Of a stretch of 64,000 nucleotides of DNA, positions 1-10,230 are shown in pieces. Location of the stretch: contig JAQFWX010000001.1 of the NCBI GenBank assembly GCA_027605045.1, positions 1,364,001 through 1,428,000 on the forward strand, written 5' to 3'. The stretch comes from Phallus indusiatus. Lineage: Eukaryota; Basidiomycota; Agaricomycetes; Phallales; Phallaceae. The notes under the pieces are model-generated. The model made no database searches. It was given only the letters and a program-made list of their open reading frames with translations, and was not told the DNA's origin. Within the stretch, counting starts at the first letter, position 1. Every line of letters begins with the position of its first letter. The position numbers and the translations under genes were made by a program.

Positions 1-1
1 G

Positions 2-1447
2 GCTCCAAATCCCCAAAACGAGACGAGATCGTCTCGAAACACTCGCCCTGCTGTACCTCTCGCCTATGATGGGGATCGCAAAAACGGCCGTACCTTCTGG
101 AACTCTGTCGATCTTTACATGAGCGTATGTGGTGGCGATTTCCCGAATCTCAGTACCAAAATCATTTGGGTACTTTCTTACATGAATAGTGGGTGTTACA
201 GTACGCTAGCGCCTCGTCCTATTATTCGATTTCTTCGATTTCTTTCGATTTCATCTCGCACTTCGATTTCCTTCATTTCCCGTATTTTGTCGTTTCCACT
301 ATTTCCACCGTTTTCTCGATTTCCCGATCTCTTCGATTTCTTTCGATTTCTGTTTGTATCTCCTCGGATCCCATGGGGATCAGTCGGGCGCCTCATATCC
401 TGTACTTATATGCGTTTTCCCTAGAGGGGGATACCTAAGCTTGTTCTCTTAGGTTTTCCCTCCTCTAGGTGAGTAGTTAGTCGCTGCCCCCCAATAGATC
501 TTAGGTTTTCCCTCCTCTAGGTGTGTGCCCTGAGTCGCCCTAACAGTGGGCGTGCTGGTGCCTTCGCCAAACTTATTCAGGCCCAGTACAATCGAGGGTT
601 GGTTCCTTATGAGACCTGGGAAGACTTCCGCCAAAAGTTTCGCTCTGAATTCTTCCCGGTAACCGAGGCTGAAGATTCGCTGAACCTCCTTCTTTCAGGA
701 CGTTATGCCCAAGGAGGACGAAACGTAGATGATTACACTGACGCCTTTCGCATTATCGTGGATCGCGCGGGTTTCACGGTGCATGATGGTCTTGCGTTAA
801 CCACCTACTACCGGCAGGGCTTAGATCGAGAAATCGCCAGTAAGGTTGGAACGATGCAGAATCGACCCGATTATAGCGATTACGAAGGCTGGGTTCAAGC
901 TGCTCGTCTTTTCGATCAAGCTCGTCGTACCAACGATGCTTTCAATGCCACCCAACGACGAGTCGTTCCCGGTAATTCGATTTCAACCCCTCTTACGTCG
1001 ATTCCGATATCCCGAACTCGACCCAGCCCTTTCCCGGTCTATCAACGCACAGCTGGACCCCCTATCTACTCCCCACCTCCTTTTCCCCCGCCTCGCGCAT
1101 CGATTCCTACCACCATCTCTCCCCCTGTACGACCATCGGTTTCTACTCCAGTTAACGTCGTACCTCCAATCCGAAATGATGCCATGGAGGTTGACGCTGC
1201 TCGTCGCCGCATACAGACTGAGACAGCCCGATGCTTCCGATGTGGGCAGTTAGGCCATCTCGTTAAGGACTGCCCACGCGCGTTCGATGTTCGATTCATG
1301 CAGGCTGATGAAATCGACGAAATTCTCGAACAACGTTTCACTCAACAAGATGTGCTGGAAGCGCAGAATCGTGCTGAGATCGCTGTCGAAGAAAATGAGA
1401 TCGCAATCACTTCGACCAGAGAGGATTTTCAGAATGGCAGCGAGTAA
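2..1447 (+). pseudogene. gag: Gag polyprotein of retrotransposon 1, split by a solo LTR
   Basis: Structural capsid protein of the retroelement. Coding runs in one frame from base 2 to 193, resumes at 551 after the inserted LTR and duplicated GTGGG, and stops at 1445-1447. Across the gap the protein reads ...LSYMNSG-RAGAFAKL..., a typical retrotransposon-gag capsid region (TWEDFRQKFRSEFF, later NVDDYTDAF). A Pro/Ser-rich linker follows at about 1000-1170, then a CCHC zinc knuckle CFRCGQLGHLVKDCP at 1232-1276 for RNA packaging. Gag and pol overlap by about 49 bases (1399-1447) with pol in the -1 frame, as is usual in this superfamily. The insert plus one target copy is 357 bases, a multiple of three, but the LTR carries in-frame stops, so full-length Gag cannot be made. 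Confidence 0.9.
194..545 (+). repeat. Solo LTR (family A) inserted in gag, TSD GTGGG
   Basis: A 352-bp sequence from TGTTACAG to GCCCTAACA, the same length and architecture as the LTRs at 5359-5710 and 18087-18438 but visibly more diverged. It is flanked by GTGGG at 189-193 and 546-550, the 5-bp duplication expected for Ty3/gypsy integrase. No internal region remains, so it is a solo LTR left by LTR-LTR recombination. The U5 side holds a stem (5' arm 420-439, 3' arm 448-469) whose 3' arm recurs exactly at 500-521. Confidence 0.95.
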
Positions 1448-4400
1448 GGGATGCGCCCTCACTGCCGACATCAAATAGATTCGATGTATTGTACATAGAC
1501 GACAAGTGCAATGAGACTTCTGATTCGAATTCTATTGATTCTGATGCATCTATTCCTCCCTCAAATCCTCCGATCCCTGCTCCTCGTCGCCTTTCGATTG
1601 GAAAACGCAAGCGGATTCCACACGAATACCGTCTGAACGCCACTGCCGGTACTCAAAAACTCGAAATCGATGTAGAACTCCAGAGCACCGACACTGGCGA
1701 TCTTATTCATTCAAAAGCGATGCTTGACACCGGTGCCAGTGGGATGTTCCTTGACCAAGACTTTGTCGAGAAAAATCGGCTCCCGAAGATTCGCTTACCG
1801 AAACCGATTCCCGTTTTCAATGTTGATGGTACTCCCAATCAAGCAGGAAACATCACGCACGTGGTGGACTTGGTGATGCGATATCAGACGCATTCCGAAC
1901 GTGTCATGTTTGCCGTCACTGCCCTCGGCAAGTACCCAGTGCTGCTTGGATTACCCTGGTTCAAGGCTCATAACCCGGTGATTGACTACTCAACTGGTGA
2001 GGTTGAGCTAACCCGGTGTAATCCCGAATGTCGATCTTGTAGACCGCCTCCTGTCGAAAAGAAAGGCCCAAAACGTTTCTTACGTTCAGTTCGAGCAATC
2101 CCTCCTGTCACCCTTGACGAAACCGAATCCACAGATCCAGATATGCCAGATCTCGTGAATGTGGAGGATGAGTTTCACCCAGAAGAGGGAGATCGACTGT
2201 TCGCGGTTTCTCTTAATTCGGAACCTCTGGACAGTTGCCGCATCAGAGCAACTGAAACCATCTCACAGCGATTGGCTCAGGCGCATGCGAATAACACAAG
2301 GGGTACACTCAAATCTGGATTTCGAGAAATCGTCCCCGAAATGTTCCACGATTTCGAAGACGTTTTCGCGAAAGAGTCTTTCGATTCACTGCCACCTTCG
2401 AAGAAGTGGGATCATGCGATAGAGCTCCTACCTGATTCGGATCCCAAGTTTTGCAAGGTGTACCCCCTTTCGCCTAATGAACAGAAGGAGCTTGATGCGT
2501 TTCTGGAAGAGAATCTTCGTTCTGGTCGAATCCGCCCCTCGAAATCGCCCATGGCTTCCCCGGTTTTCTTTATCAAGAAGAAAGACGGCTCTCTACGACT
2601 CATTCAAGACTATCGGGCTCTCAACGCGATGACCATCAAAAATCGATACCCGTTACCCCTAATTCCCGAACTTGTCAACAAATTAAGGGGTGCGAAGTAC
2701 TTCACGAAACTCGATGTTAGATGGGGATACAACAATGTTCGCATCAAAGAGGGTGACGAGTGGAAAGCAGCATTTCGCACGAATCGAGGACTGTTCGAAC
2801 CCTTGGTCATGTTCTTTGGTTTGACTAACAGTCCAGCGACCTTCCAGACGATGATGAACGAGATTTTCGAAGACATGATCACGGAGGGGGTTGTGGCTGT
2901 TTATATCGACGATATCCTGATCTACACGAGAACGAAAGAAGAACACGATCGCATCACACGTCGTGTCTTAGAACGGCTAAGGGAGCATAAACTCTATCTT
3001 AAAGCCGAGAAGTGTGAATTCTGTCGTACTAAAATCGAGTATTTAGGTCTGGTCATCTCCGAGAACACTGTCGAAATGGATCCCGCGAAGGTGTCGGGTG
3101 TCAGAGATTGGCCAGTCCCAAAAAATGTCACCGAGGTGCAGTCGTTTTTGGGTTTCGCAAATTTCTATCGTCGATTTATCAAGGACTTCTCACTGATCGC
3201 TGTCCCCTTATTCGGTCTCACTAAGAAAGAAGCCCCGTTCATCTGGTCCGACATTTGTCAACAAGCTTTCGATTCTCTGAAATCGGCAATGACCTCTGCC
3301 CCGGTTCTTGCGATTCCCGATCCATCGAAGCCCTATCGGGTAGAAGCTGACAGTTCTGATTTCGCGACAGGTGCCGTCTTGTCTCAACCTTCTCTCGAGG
3401 ACAACAAATGGCATCCAGTGGCCTTCTTCTCGAAGGCTTTGAGCCCGGTGGAGCGAAATTACGAAATCCACGATAAAGAGATGTTAGCTATCATTCGAGC
3501 ATTAGAAGAGTGGCGACATTTCTTGGAAGGTGCGACTCATCCGATTGACATTCGCACGGATCACAAAAACCTAGAGTACTTCATGACGGCTCGTAATCTA
3601 AATCGCAGGCAGGCTCGTTGGTCAGTTTATCTCGCACGTTTCGATTTCACCTTGCGGCATATACCTGGTAAATCGATGGGTAAGCCTGACGGCCTTTCGC
3701 GTCGTGCCGATCATGGCTCGGGAAAGTTGGACAATCGAGATATCACTCTAATCCGACCCGAAATGTTTGCCGTCAACGCCATGCAAACATTCCGCCTTAG
3801 AGGGGAGGAGGACGAATTCCTAGGCCAGATACGGAAAGCGAACAGAGAAGGCAAACGAGAAGATAGCGTTTCGAAAGCCATCGAATCCCTTAAGGCGATA
3901 GGTGGGAGATCAGTTCACACCAGTGAATGGGCTGAAGATCAAGACATCGTTTACTACCGAGGGAAGATCTATGTTCCCGAAGTAGACGATCTACGGCGAG
4001 AAATCGTCCAACGACACCATGACACCAAACTCGCTGGTCACCCAGGTCGATTTAAAACGTTGGAACTGGTATCGCGAACCTTTTGGTGGCCGGGGATTTC
4101 TCGATATGTGCAGCGGTATGTAGAGGCTTGCGACACTTGTATGCGGACGAAACCTTCTCGACATGCTCCATATGGCGAACTACAACCTACCGAAACTCCA
4201 AATCGACCTTGGCAATTCATATCGGTCGATTTCATTGTCAAACTCCCCGAATCGAATGGTTATGACGCAATCCTCTCTGTAGTAGACTCGTTGACGAAAC
4301 GGGTTCATTTCGTCCCGACATTTACTACTGTTGACGCTTCTGGCCTTGCATCTCTCTACCTCCAACACGTCTGGAAGTTGCATGGACTACCCGAGAAGAT

Positions 4401-5316
4401 CATCTCGGATCGCGGACCTCAGTTCTCGTCTCGTTTTACCCAGGAACTCTCTCGATTACTTGGCATTCGGCTTGCGCGCTCTACTGCATACCACCCCCAG
4501 ACCGATGGTCAGACAGAACGAGCGAACGCTGAAGTAGAGCAGTATCTTCGTATCTTCACCTCTGAGCGTCAAGATGACTGGGATCGATTGCTACCGATGG
4601 CCGAGTTCGCATATAACAATCATGTTCATTCGGCTACCCAAGCGACGCCTTTCGAACTCGATACTGGTCGCCATCCTCGAATGGGTTTCGAACCGCGTTC
4701 AACGGAATCGAAGATCGAATCGGTTAATGACTTTAAGAATAGGATGTCTCATTCTTGGGAGGAAGCTCGCGCTGCGATTCTTAAGGCTAAGGACGACATG
4801 GCTAAGTACTACGATCGTAAACATTTACCGGCTCCTAACTATAAATCTGGAGATAAGGTTTATCTAGATGCTAGCGACATCAAAACCACTCGTCCATCTG
4901 CCAAATTATCGCATCGCTTCCTAGGCCCATTTCCCATCGCGACCAAAGTCGGGACCCGCTCATATCGACTCGTTCTACCGAAATCGATGTCTCGAATTCA
5001 CCCCGTGTTCCACGTCAGTAAGTTGAAACCAATGAGACCGGACAGTATACCAGGTCGTCGTTCTAAACCTCCTCCACCCCCGGAGCTTCGCGATGATGGT
5101 GAACATTATGTGGTTGAAGAAATATTGGACAGTCGTATTTTCCGCCGGCGACTGGAGTTCAAGGTTCGCTGGGAGGGCTATGGTCCAGAGCACGACCAAT
5201 GGATTCCCGAGAAAGATGTCGCAGCACACGATCTCGTACAAGATTTCTATCGATCTCATCCGAATGCACCCAGAATGATTGGCGGTCTTATTTTCCTTCC
5301 GCGTCCTAATAGCTGA
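1399..5316 (+). CDS. pol: Pol polyprotein of retrotransposon 1 (PR-RT-RH-IN-chromodomain)
   Basis: Frame open from 1399, in the -1 frame relative to gag and overlapping its end; stop at 5314-5316. Numbering residues from the codon at 1489: aspartic protease with MLDTGASG around residue 80; reverse transcriptase with active site YIDD at about 472-475 (2902-2913); RNase H at about 3340-3700 (EADSSDFATGA, TDHKNLEYF); integrase with an HHCC zinc-binding region at 4015-4140 (GHPGRFKT, WWPGI, CDTCMRTK) and a D-D-E core (VDFIVKLP, SDRGPQF, HPQTDGQTERAN); and a C-terminal chromodomain (EEILDSRIFRRRLEFKVRWE) at about 5104-5262, which in chromoviruses steers integration to chromatin marks. No internal stop is seen, so the protein may be functional, made by -1 frameshifting from gag. 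The exact slip site is not identified. Confidence 0.95.
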   Translation, partial: DRNHFDQRGFSEWQRVRDAPSLPTSNRFDVLYIDDKCNETSDSNSIDSDASIPPSNPPIPAPRRLSIGKRKRIPHEYRLNATAGTQKLEIDVELQSTDTGDLIHSKAMLDTGASGMFLDQDFVEKNRLPKIRLPKPIPVFNVDGTPNQAGNITHVVDLVMRYQTHSERVMFAVTALGKYPVLLGLPWFKAHNPVIDYSTGEVELTRCNPECRSCRPPPVEKKGPKRFLRSVRAIPPVTLDETESTDPDMPDLVNVEDEFHPEEGDRLFAVSLNSEPLDSCRIRATETISQRLAQAHANNTRGTLKSGFREIVPEMFHDFEDVFAKESFDSLPPSKKWDHAIELLPDSDPKFCKVYPLSPNEQKELDAFLEENLRSGRIRPSKSPMASPVFFIKKKDGSLRLIQDYRALNAMTIKNRYPLPLIPELVNKLRGAKYFTKLDVRWGYNNVRIKEGDEWKAAFRTNRGLFEPLVMFFGLTNSPATFQTMMNEIFEDMITEGVVAVYIDDILIYTRTKEEHDRITRRVLERLREHKLYLKAEKCEFCRTKIEYLGLVISENTVEMDPAKVSGVRDWPVPKNVTEVQSFLGFANFYRRFIKDFSLIAVPLFGLTKKEAPFIWSDICQQAFDSLKSAMTSAPVLAIPDPSKPYRVEADSSDFATGAVLSQPSLEDNKWHPVAFFSKALSPVERNYEIHDKEMLAIIRALEEWRHFLEGATHPIDIRTDHKNLEYFMTARNLNRRQARWSVYLARFDFTLRHIPGKSMGKPDGLSRRADHGSGKLDNRDITLIRPEMFAVNAMQTFRLRGEEDEFLGQIRKANREGKREDSVSKAIESLKAIGGRSVHTSEWAEDQDIVYYRGKIYVPEVDDLRREIVQRHHDTKLAGHPGRFKTLELVSRTFWWPGISRYVQRYVEACDTCMRTKPSRHAPYGELQPTETPNRPWQFISVDFIVKLPESNGYDAILSVVDSLTKRVHFVPTFTTVDASGLASLYLQHVWKLHGLPEKIISDRGPQFSSRFTQELSRLLGIRLARSTAYHPQTDGQTERANAEVEQYLRIFTSERQDDWDRLLPMAEFAYNNHVHSATQATPFELDTGRHPRMGFEPRSTESKIESVNDFKNRMSHSWEEARAAILKAKDDMAKYYDRKHLPAPNYKSGDKVYLDASDIKTTRPSAKLSHRFLGPFPIATKVGTRSYRLVLPKSMSRIHPVFHVSKLKPMRPDSIPGRRSKPPPPPELRDDGEHYVVEEILDSRIFRRRLEFKVRWEGYGPEHDQWIPEKDVAAHDLVQDFYRSHPNAPRMIGGLIFLPRPNS

Positions 5317-5344
5317 ATCTCAGGCGTCGGGTCGCCGCCTTGTT

Positions 5345-5358
5345 GAAGGGGGGGGTGG
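5345..5358 (+). other. Polypurine tract of retrotransposon 1
   Basis: The run GAAGGGGGGGGTGG lies directly against the start of the 3' LTR. In LTR retroelements this RNase H-resistant tract primes plus-strand DNA synthesis. Its position marks 5359-5710 as the element's own 3' LTR rather than an unrelated solo LTR. Confidence 0.85.
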
Positions 5359-5710
5359 TGTCACGGTACGCTAGCGCCTTTTCCGATTATTCGATTTCTT
5401 CGATTTCTTTCGGTTTCATTTCGTATTACGATTTCCTTCATTTCCCGTACTTTGCCGTTTCCATTAGTTCCATCGTTTTCTCGATTTCTCGATCTCTTCG
5501 ATTTTCCTCGATTTCTGTCTGTATCTCCTCGGATCCCATGGGGATCAGTCGAGCGCTTCGTATCCTGTACTTATATGCGTTTTCCCTAGAGGGGGATACC
5601 TAAGCTTGTTCTCTTAGGTTTTCCCTCCTCTAGGTGAGTAGTTAGTCGCTGCCCCTCAATAGATCTTAGGTTTTCCCTCCTCTAGGTGTGTGCCCTGAGT
5701 CGCCCTAACA
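5359..5710 (+). repeat. 3' LTR of retrotransposon 1 (family A)
   Basis: 352 bp from TGTCACGG to CCCTAACA, nearly identical (about three visible differences) to the solo LTR at 18087-18438. The U3 side is pyrimidine-rich with many TCGATTTC-type repeats. U5 carries the stem with arms 5585-5604 and 5613-5634, the 3' arm being repeated at 5665-5686. Confidence 0.95.
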
Positions 5711-6312
5711 ATGCGTGAGTAAAGAAAAAGTTTAATCAGCCAGAAAAAAAAAGAATAAAAGGGAAACATACATAGATTCTGTGATTCTTCAGATACATCG
5801 CTAGGATAAGAATCATCTTCGACATTTTCTAGACTAGATGATTCTGTGGGAGTTATGGTGGCTGAATCTGGAAGTGTTGAGTCAGGCATGTCTAGAACAG
5901 GTTCGGGTGAAGTTTCAGATGACCCGGGTGGTGATGTTCGAGTGGGAACAGCTGCCTTAGCCTTTTTTGAACAATTGGAGGGAGAAGGGGACTGTGTGGG
6001 TCTTTTTTTTTCTTTTTGAGGAGGGAGTCATGTACGAGCAGAGTCACAAACTAGTGATTTGTCACCATGGCCGAGGTAAAATTTTCGACTAGTGTGACTA
6101 AAATTAGATGGTCAGACCAAGGAAAAAATAATAAATAAAACCCGGATACCCGCAGGTACCTGAGAAAATTGCTAGACTGAAACCCGAACCCGTGAAATTT
6201 GAGAAGAGTTCAAACCCGCACCCGACGGGTTTACTTAAGCGAAAACCCGCGGGTTTTGATGCGGGTACCTGGGACGGGTACCCGGGTATGACCATACCCA
6301 TGAACAGCCTTA
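5711..6312 (-). mobile_element. Truncated end of a hAT-like DNA transposon
   Basis: On the minus strand, from about 6030 down to 5720, reading frames give a Lys/Arg-rich start (SSKRKKK) followed by a Ser/Pro/Glu-rich acidic stretch (SSETSPEP, SSSLENVEDDSYPSDVSEE). This is the low-complexity N-terminus typical of fungal hAT transposases ahead of their zinc finger, though no catalytic part is present here. Outward, 6130-6300 is packed with GGGTACC/CCCG-type subterminal repeats, and the outer end TAAGGCTGTTCATGGGT (minus strand, ending 6312) resembles the terminus of the hAT-type MITE at 35148. Retrotransposon 1 cut the rest away. The class is inferred from termini and composition. Confidence 0.5.
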
Positions 6313-6775
6313 AGATCTACCTGCATACATCTCTGTTGTTGTACATTTTTCCATATAAACTCTTGCATTCCTAATTTCATTAACTTGGGATGTATGCTAA
6401 AAGGATCATAAGGAGCTTTGTGACACATTGGAGTAATTCCTGCTCTCAAACCTACTAAGAGACATTCCTGAATCCTGAAAGGTTATTTACTTAGACAAAG
6501 GTAAACTTCCATGAATAATTTTTTGATTTATTATGGAAGAAAACAAATCTACCGGATCCATATTGAACTAATTTATCTAGTGGCGGCGTTATCCAGACCA
6601 ATATTATGCTTGAAATATGAAAATTACCTCTTTTTATTGTAGTTCTAGTCAAAATCATTACATTACGGCGAATAAACACCGAGAACCATTCAATCTTACA
6701 ACTATCTTGAGGTATCCCATCAGGCCGAATCATCCCGAACTTAAGCGATGTGCCGAAATGAGGCTGACCACAAAT
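6313..6775 (-). other. Unassigned segment with a coding-like minus-strand trace
   Basis: Between the hAT-like end and the DUG2-like relic. Minus-strand frames show protein-like stretches (for example FGTSLKFGMIRPDGIPQ at about 6720-6755 and KAPYDPFSIHPKLMKLG at about 6375-6425), broken by stops. They resemble a decayed multi-exon gene that I cannot identify. The segment is not repeated elsewhere in the window. Confidence 0.3.
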
Positions 6776-6939
6776 GTACACCATACTCGACCGACTATTC
6801 TTGTGCTCCCTTCTTGCAACTAAGCCGCTTGCTAACGAAAATATCTCAGAAGTATGTACATTAAAAATGAACCATAATCTGGTACGGCGTCGGGAGTATG
6901 GCAAAGAGAAGTGTCAGTACCCAGCCCGCGACTTAAAGC

Positions 6940-9700
6940 TTAAGGCTCCAACCCGCCAGATGAATCGATGACGACTCAGCAGACACAGCAAGCAAAGATC
7001 ACTCCATGACAGATTTCCCGCGACGAAGATTGATCAGCGAGATGGTTCATTGGCTGGATCCTATACTACCAAACAAAAGGAACATTAGAAAAGAGAAGCA
7101 GCGATACAAGAACATCACCATCACTGACTGAACTGTCTCATAGGTAAGTGCAGCCCAGGGCACCCAAGTTCTTTCTCCAAAAAATGACACAAAAAGATAG
7201 ATTAAAAGAAGTTTGACCTCAGTATGCAAAACACGGGAAAAAAAACGGCCACACTGCATCTCACCTCACCTTCTCTTATCCGCAACGGCTTAACCCCCCA
7301 TCTTTCTTCCACAGCTCTCTGAATAATTTGAAAATCCCGACTTTTCACATTCCCCAACCGCCAGCCCGTTGTGCTAACCTACAACGAAAATACTATGAAC
7401 ACCCGTTTGAACAAGATTGGAAGGAAACCCGTACTTTAGGAGTGTTGCTAGACCGAGCTTCGCGAAATCTCTCTTTAACATGCGGCACACTGAGCACACC
7501 CGCCACTGTCTCCAGTTTTTTGATCGCCAACACCAGCTATGTTGTTTGTCCAGTCACCATCACAAAAGAAACTCCCCGGAATGAGTATCCCCCTTTTGCT
7601 TTAAAAATCCGATTCTTTTCAACCTCAACTGCCATTTAAATCCGGACTGAACTGTGTCGAACAACGCTTGAGCCATATCCTAGCTTGTCTAAAATCATCA
7701 CGATGCGGTTCGCGATTGCTTACCGACAGGATAGAAACGAACAATGGAAGTGATTTAATAAATCGGTCTGGACAACGCAAATCAGCTGATTAATTTTATC
7801 ATGAAGGTGAGAAAAGGTGAGAGAAAGTCCACGGGGTTTACCATGCATATGTGGTCCGTCCGTCGCATTAAGATACCCAGCAGCAATTAACGTAGTACTA
7901 TTCATATTACTATTTTTGGTTTCCCAGAAATTCACATTGGTTCAATTTACATAACATTTGAAAAATCAAGAAAAACACGCACCTTTCATTTCCACCGTAA
8001 CAAGACACCACCATTTGGCATTGATGGACTTTACTTCCGCGCAGTCAGTCTTCTTGTGTTTCTGTTGTTGAAATGGCAACGACGAAGACGGCCGTAAAGG
8101 ACATAATGATACCAGAGTGGGCGTGCCATGACGCCGGTACATGCAAATGGGCTGACCAGCGCTCAACAGATAAAAAGAAAGGAAAAAAAAAAGGAAAAAG
8201 AAATTTTAGTCAAAAAGGAAATGAATGCATATGAATAGTAATATGCCATACATGAATCCAGCCATTGGCGCAACACGTGTATAAATCCGAATTAACCATT
8301 GACATAGCCAACACATCCGAATTCTAGTAACATAATTCAAAAATTAGAAAAACCCAAATTTTCGCCCCGAATATACATACCTCTTGAGCCATACAAGACT
8401 TTTCGTCTCGAAATCCCAAAACAGCAACACATTCATCATGGTACCCCCGCATTGATCGTGCTATCGCGTACCACGAGCGAGAACACGTCCTCCTTGTTTA
8501 CATTCAAACGTAATAAAACAGGTCCCTCAGACGTGCTGCTACAATTCCATATCCCAAAGATTCATCTCCACTACCGGTTCTAAGCAACACACCAGTGCTC
8601 GAATTAGCGTCGGACTCAAGGGCTTCAGGTGTTTTCATTTCCTTTTTGTAATAGTCATCGGTCGGTTGCGCCCTCAAGTGGATTAGAAAGCAGCGCCATA
8701 CGATATACCCATTGCAATACGCTGAATGTATGATGCTCCGCGGGAGAAATTGGAGGACGCGTGGTGTATGCGAGTGCAATTGAATGACTGGTGTTGGAAA
8801 TCTTGGTTGAGTTTGCGGAGCAGAGTGAGGGGGGAAAAGAACGGAACGGCTTAGATGGGGGACGTTGTGGAAAAGCGGTGCCATTTTTTGCGGACGAGTG
8901 CTAAACCGGCGTCCCTCGTTTCATCGCCCTGTGCCCATTTACGTCTGTTTGGTCGAATGAAGCTTGATTGTGGAGGTTGTCAGGTAGTAATGGTAGAGAA
9001 GGCGTTATGGTGGTTCAGTGCTTTGCATCCGCGTTGTGCACGACGCCGTGGCAACTTCGAAAGGTCGTGCCATTGTAGACCAGTGTTTAACACCCGAGAT
9101 ATAGTGTATTGAGTGTAGGCGAATATCTGAGCGAGTACGAATACGTCATTTGCAGAAGTGTCGAAATGTGGAGTGAGGAATTAGCAAGTGAGGCTTCCCG
9201 TTGACCTTATTCTGACCGCACTGTCATTGGCAGGATACTCAGAGAACAATTTATATAACAAGGGGGTGATGACAATTTACTCGACCAGCTGAACAGCTAT
9301 TCGCTTTCTCTGTCAATCTCCAAAGCGAGAAACGTTGCTCATATGCCCATAAAGTGTCGTCTTTATTTAAAACGCGTATCGACTCCAGACTTATAAGAAA
9401 AAAATTGGTCAGTATATTTGTTATCTTGCTGTCATTGTTAGACACCTACATTAGCATCACCAGCCGCAACGATATGCTTGCCAACCCAAGCACCGAACTC
9501 GCTTAATGATGGTGAAGGGTACAGGTCAGACGAGGCGACGGGGGATCGGGAGGTGCTTGAGAACAGAGGTGGAATAAAGACAAGGTGCGGTTGTCAGAAA
9601 TGAGAGAGGCCGCGAGTATGAGACGGAGTCGCAAGATAGATGGGGGTGTCTGCGTCCGTTTGTACAGTGCTTCTCAATATTTGGGTGGACCAAACGTTAT
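6940..9700 (-). pseudogene. DUG2-like relic D1 (WD40 plus C-terminal M20 part)
   Basis: Minus-strand relic of a DUG2-type protein, in yeast a cytosolic subunit of the glutathione-degrading Dug2-Dug3 complex: N-terminal WD40 repeats, C-terminal M20 metallopeptidase-like domain. Readable pieces in order: a WD40 start near 9450-9250, YSPTLNTLYLGC-type repeat near 8400-9160, TGSGDES near 8560, the SWHAHSGIIMS repeat near 8090-8160, a pre-peptidase helix (SNREPHRDDFRQARIWLKRC) near 7640-7740, ERFREARSS and DFQIIQRAVEERWGVKPL near 7260-7480, and the C-terminal tail to 6940. The peptidase core with the metal ligands is absent (compare D3 and D5). Many stops and frame breaks make it a pseudogene. Right-arm partner: D4 (47740-50488). 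Confidence 0.8.
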
Positions 9701-10230
9701 AGCTATAATGTAGCACTAACATTGAGTGGATTATCGATCGATCGTGTACTCGGAAGGCTCCTTCTTACCCCGCAAGGCACGAAGAACGTGACGTCACACC
9801 ACCACGTGCACACCAATATCACATGTCACAAGTTTCACTTGGAGGCGAAAGTAAAGTAAAAAACCTTGTCTGTTCAGCAGTGTTCACCCATCCGTCGATC
9901 GTCTCTATCGGACTGGTTCACATTCCAACGACTTGCGAAGATAACGATTATTAAAAAATTACCAATTCGGGATCCTCACTGACAGCAAGTCTCGCTGGCA
10001 GGTCTACCTTTACTGAACCACCGACACTGTCCTTTCCGCCAGCTAGCTAGCACAGTGAATAAGACATGTGCAAAGGTAAAGACAGACCACTCCGACACGT
10101 CACACGCAAACCGATTCCGTCATCCCTACTTTTGACTGGGTTTGAAGCCTCAGTCGAAGGCCAAAGTTAGCGAACGGCAGAACCCCTTATTGCGGGTGCT
10201 GGCTGAGGCGAATCCTAGTGGTGCTAACTA
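9701..10230. promoter_or_regulatory. Shared upstream region between D1 and the Msb2-like gene
   Basis: Non-coding interval between divergent genes. It holds the CRE-like box at 9789-9796. The part near 9900-10060 is related to the sequence upstream of the other DUG2-like copies (for example 42540-42620 and 53170-53260), so it belongs to the DUG2-like side. The true start exon and signal peptide expected for an Msb2-type gene were not found here. A nearly identical inverted copy lies at about 47220-47740. Confidence 0.55.
9789..9796. promoter_or_regulatory. CRE-like palindrome TGACGTCA upstream of D1
   Basis: Perfect 8-bp ATF/CREB-type bZIP site. The same octamer lies upstream of DUG2-like copies D3 (42394), D4 (47656) and D5 (53390). 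Conservation in four copies, including the more diverged D3 and D5, argues it was a promoter element of the ancestral gene. Confidence 0.6.

Larger units (their letters stand above)
1..5710 (+). mobile_element. Ty3/gypsy chromodomain retrotransposon 1 (5' end outside window)
   Basis: Seen: gag, a pol in the -1 frame with protease, reverse transcriptase, RNase H, integrase and chromodomain, then a purine tract and a 352-bp LTR. The 5' LTR and gag start lie left of the window. The LTR begins TGTCACGG and ends CCTAACA. Pol is open over its whole length. Gag is interrupted only by a solo LTR of the same family (194-545), and the pieces join in frame when that and one target copy are removed. This is a replicative retroelement of the chromovirus type, acting through virus-like particles and nuclear integration. 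The element itself truncates a hAT-like transposon to its right. The target duplication cannot be checked because the left end is missing. Confidence is high for the class; the family name is not known to me. Confidence 0.95.

Noticed and set aside
5340..5603. Open frames within family-A LTRs (also at 119-438 and 18086-18331)
   Set aside because: They arise from TCGATTTC-type repeats that read Ser/Ile/Phe-rich, and cross LTR boundaries. They are not protein genes.
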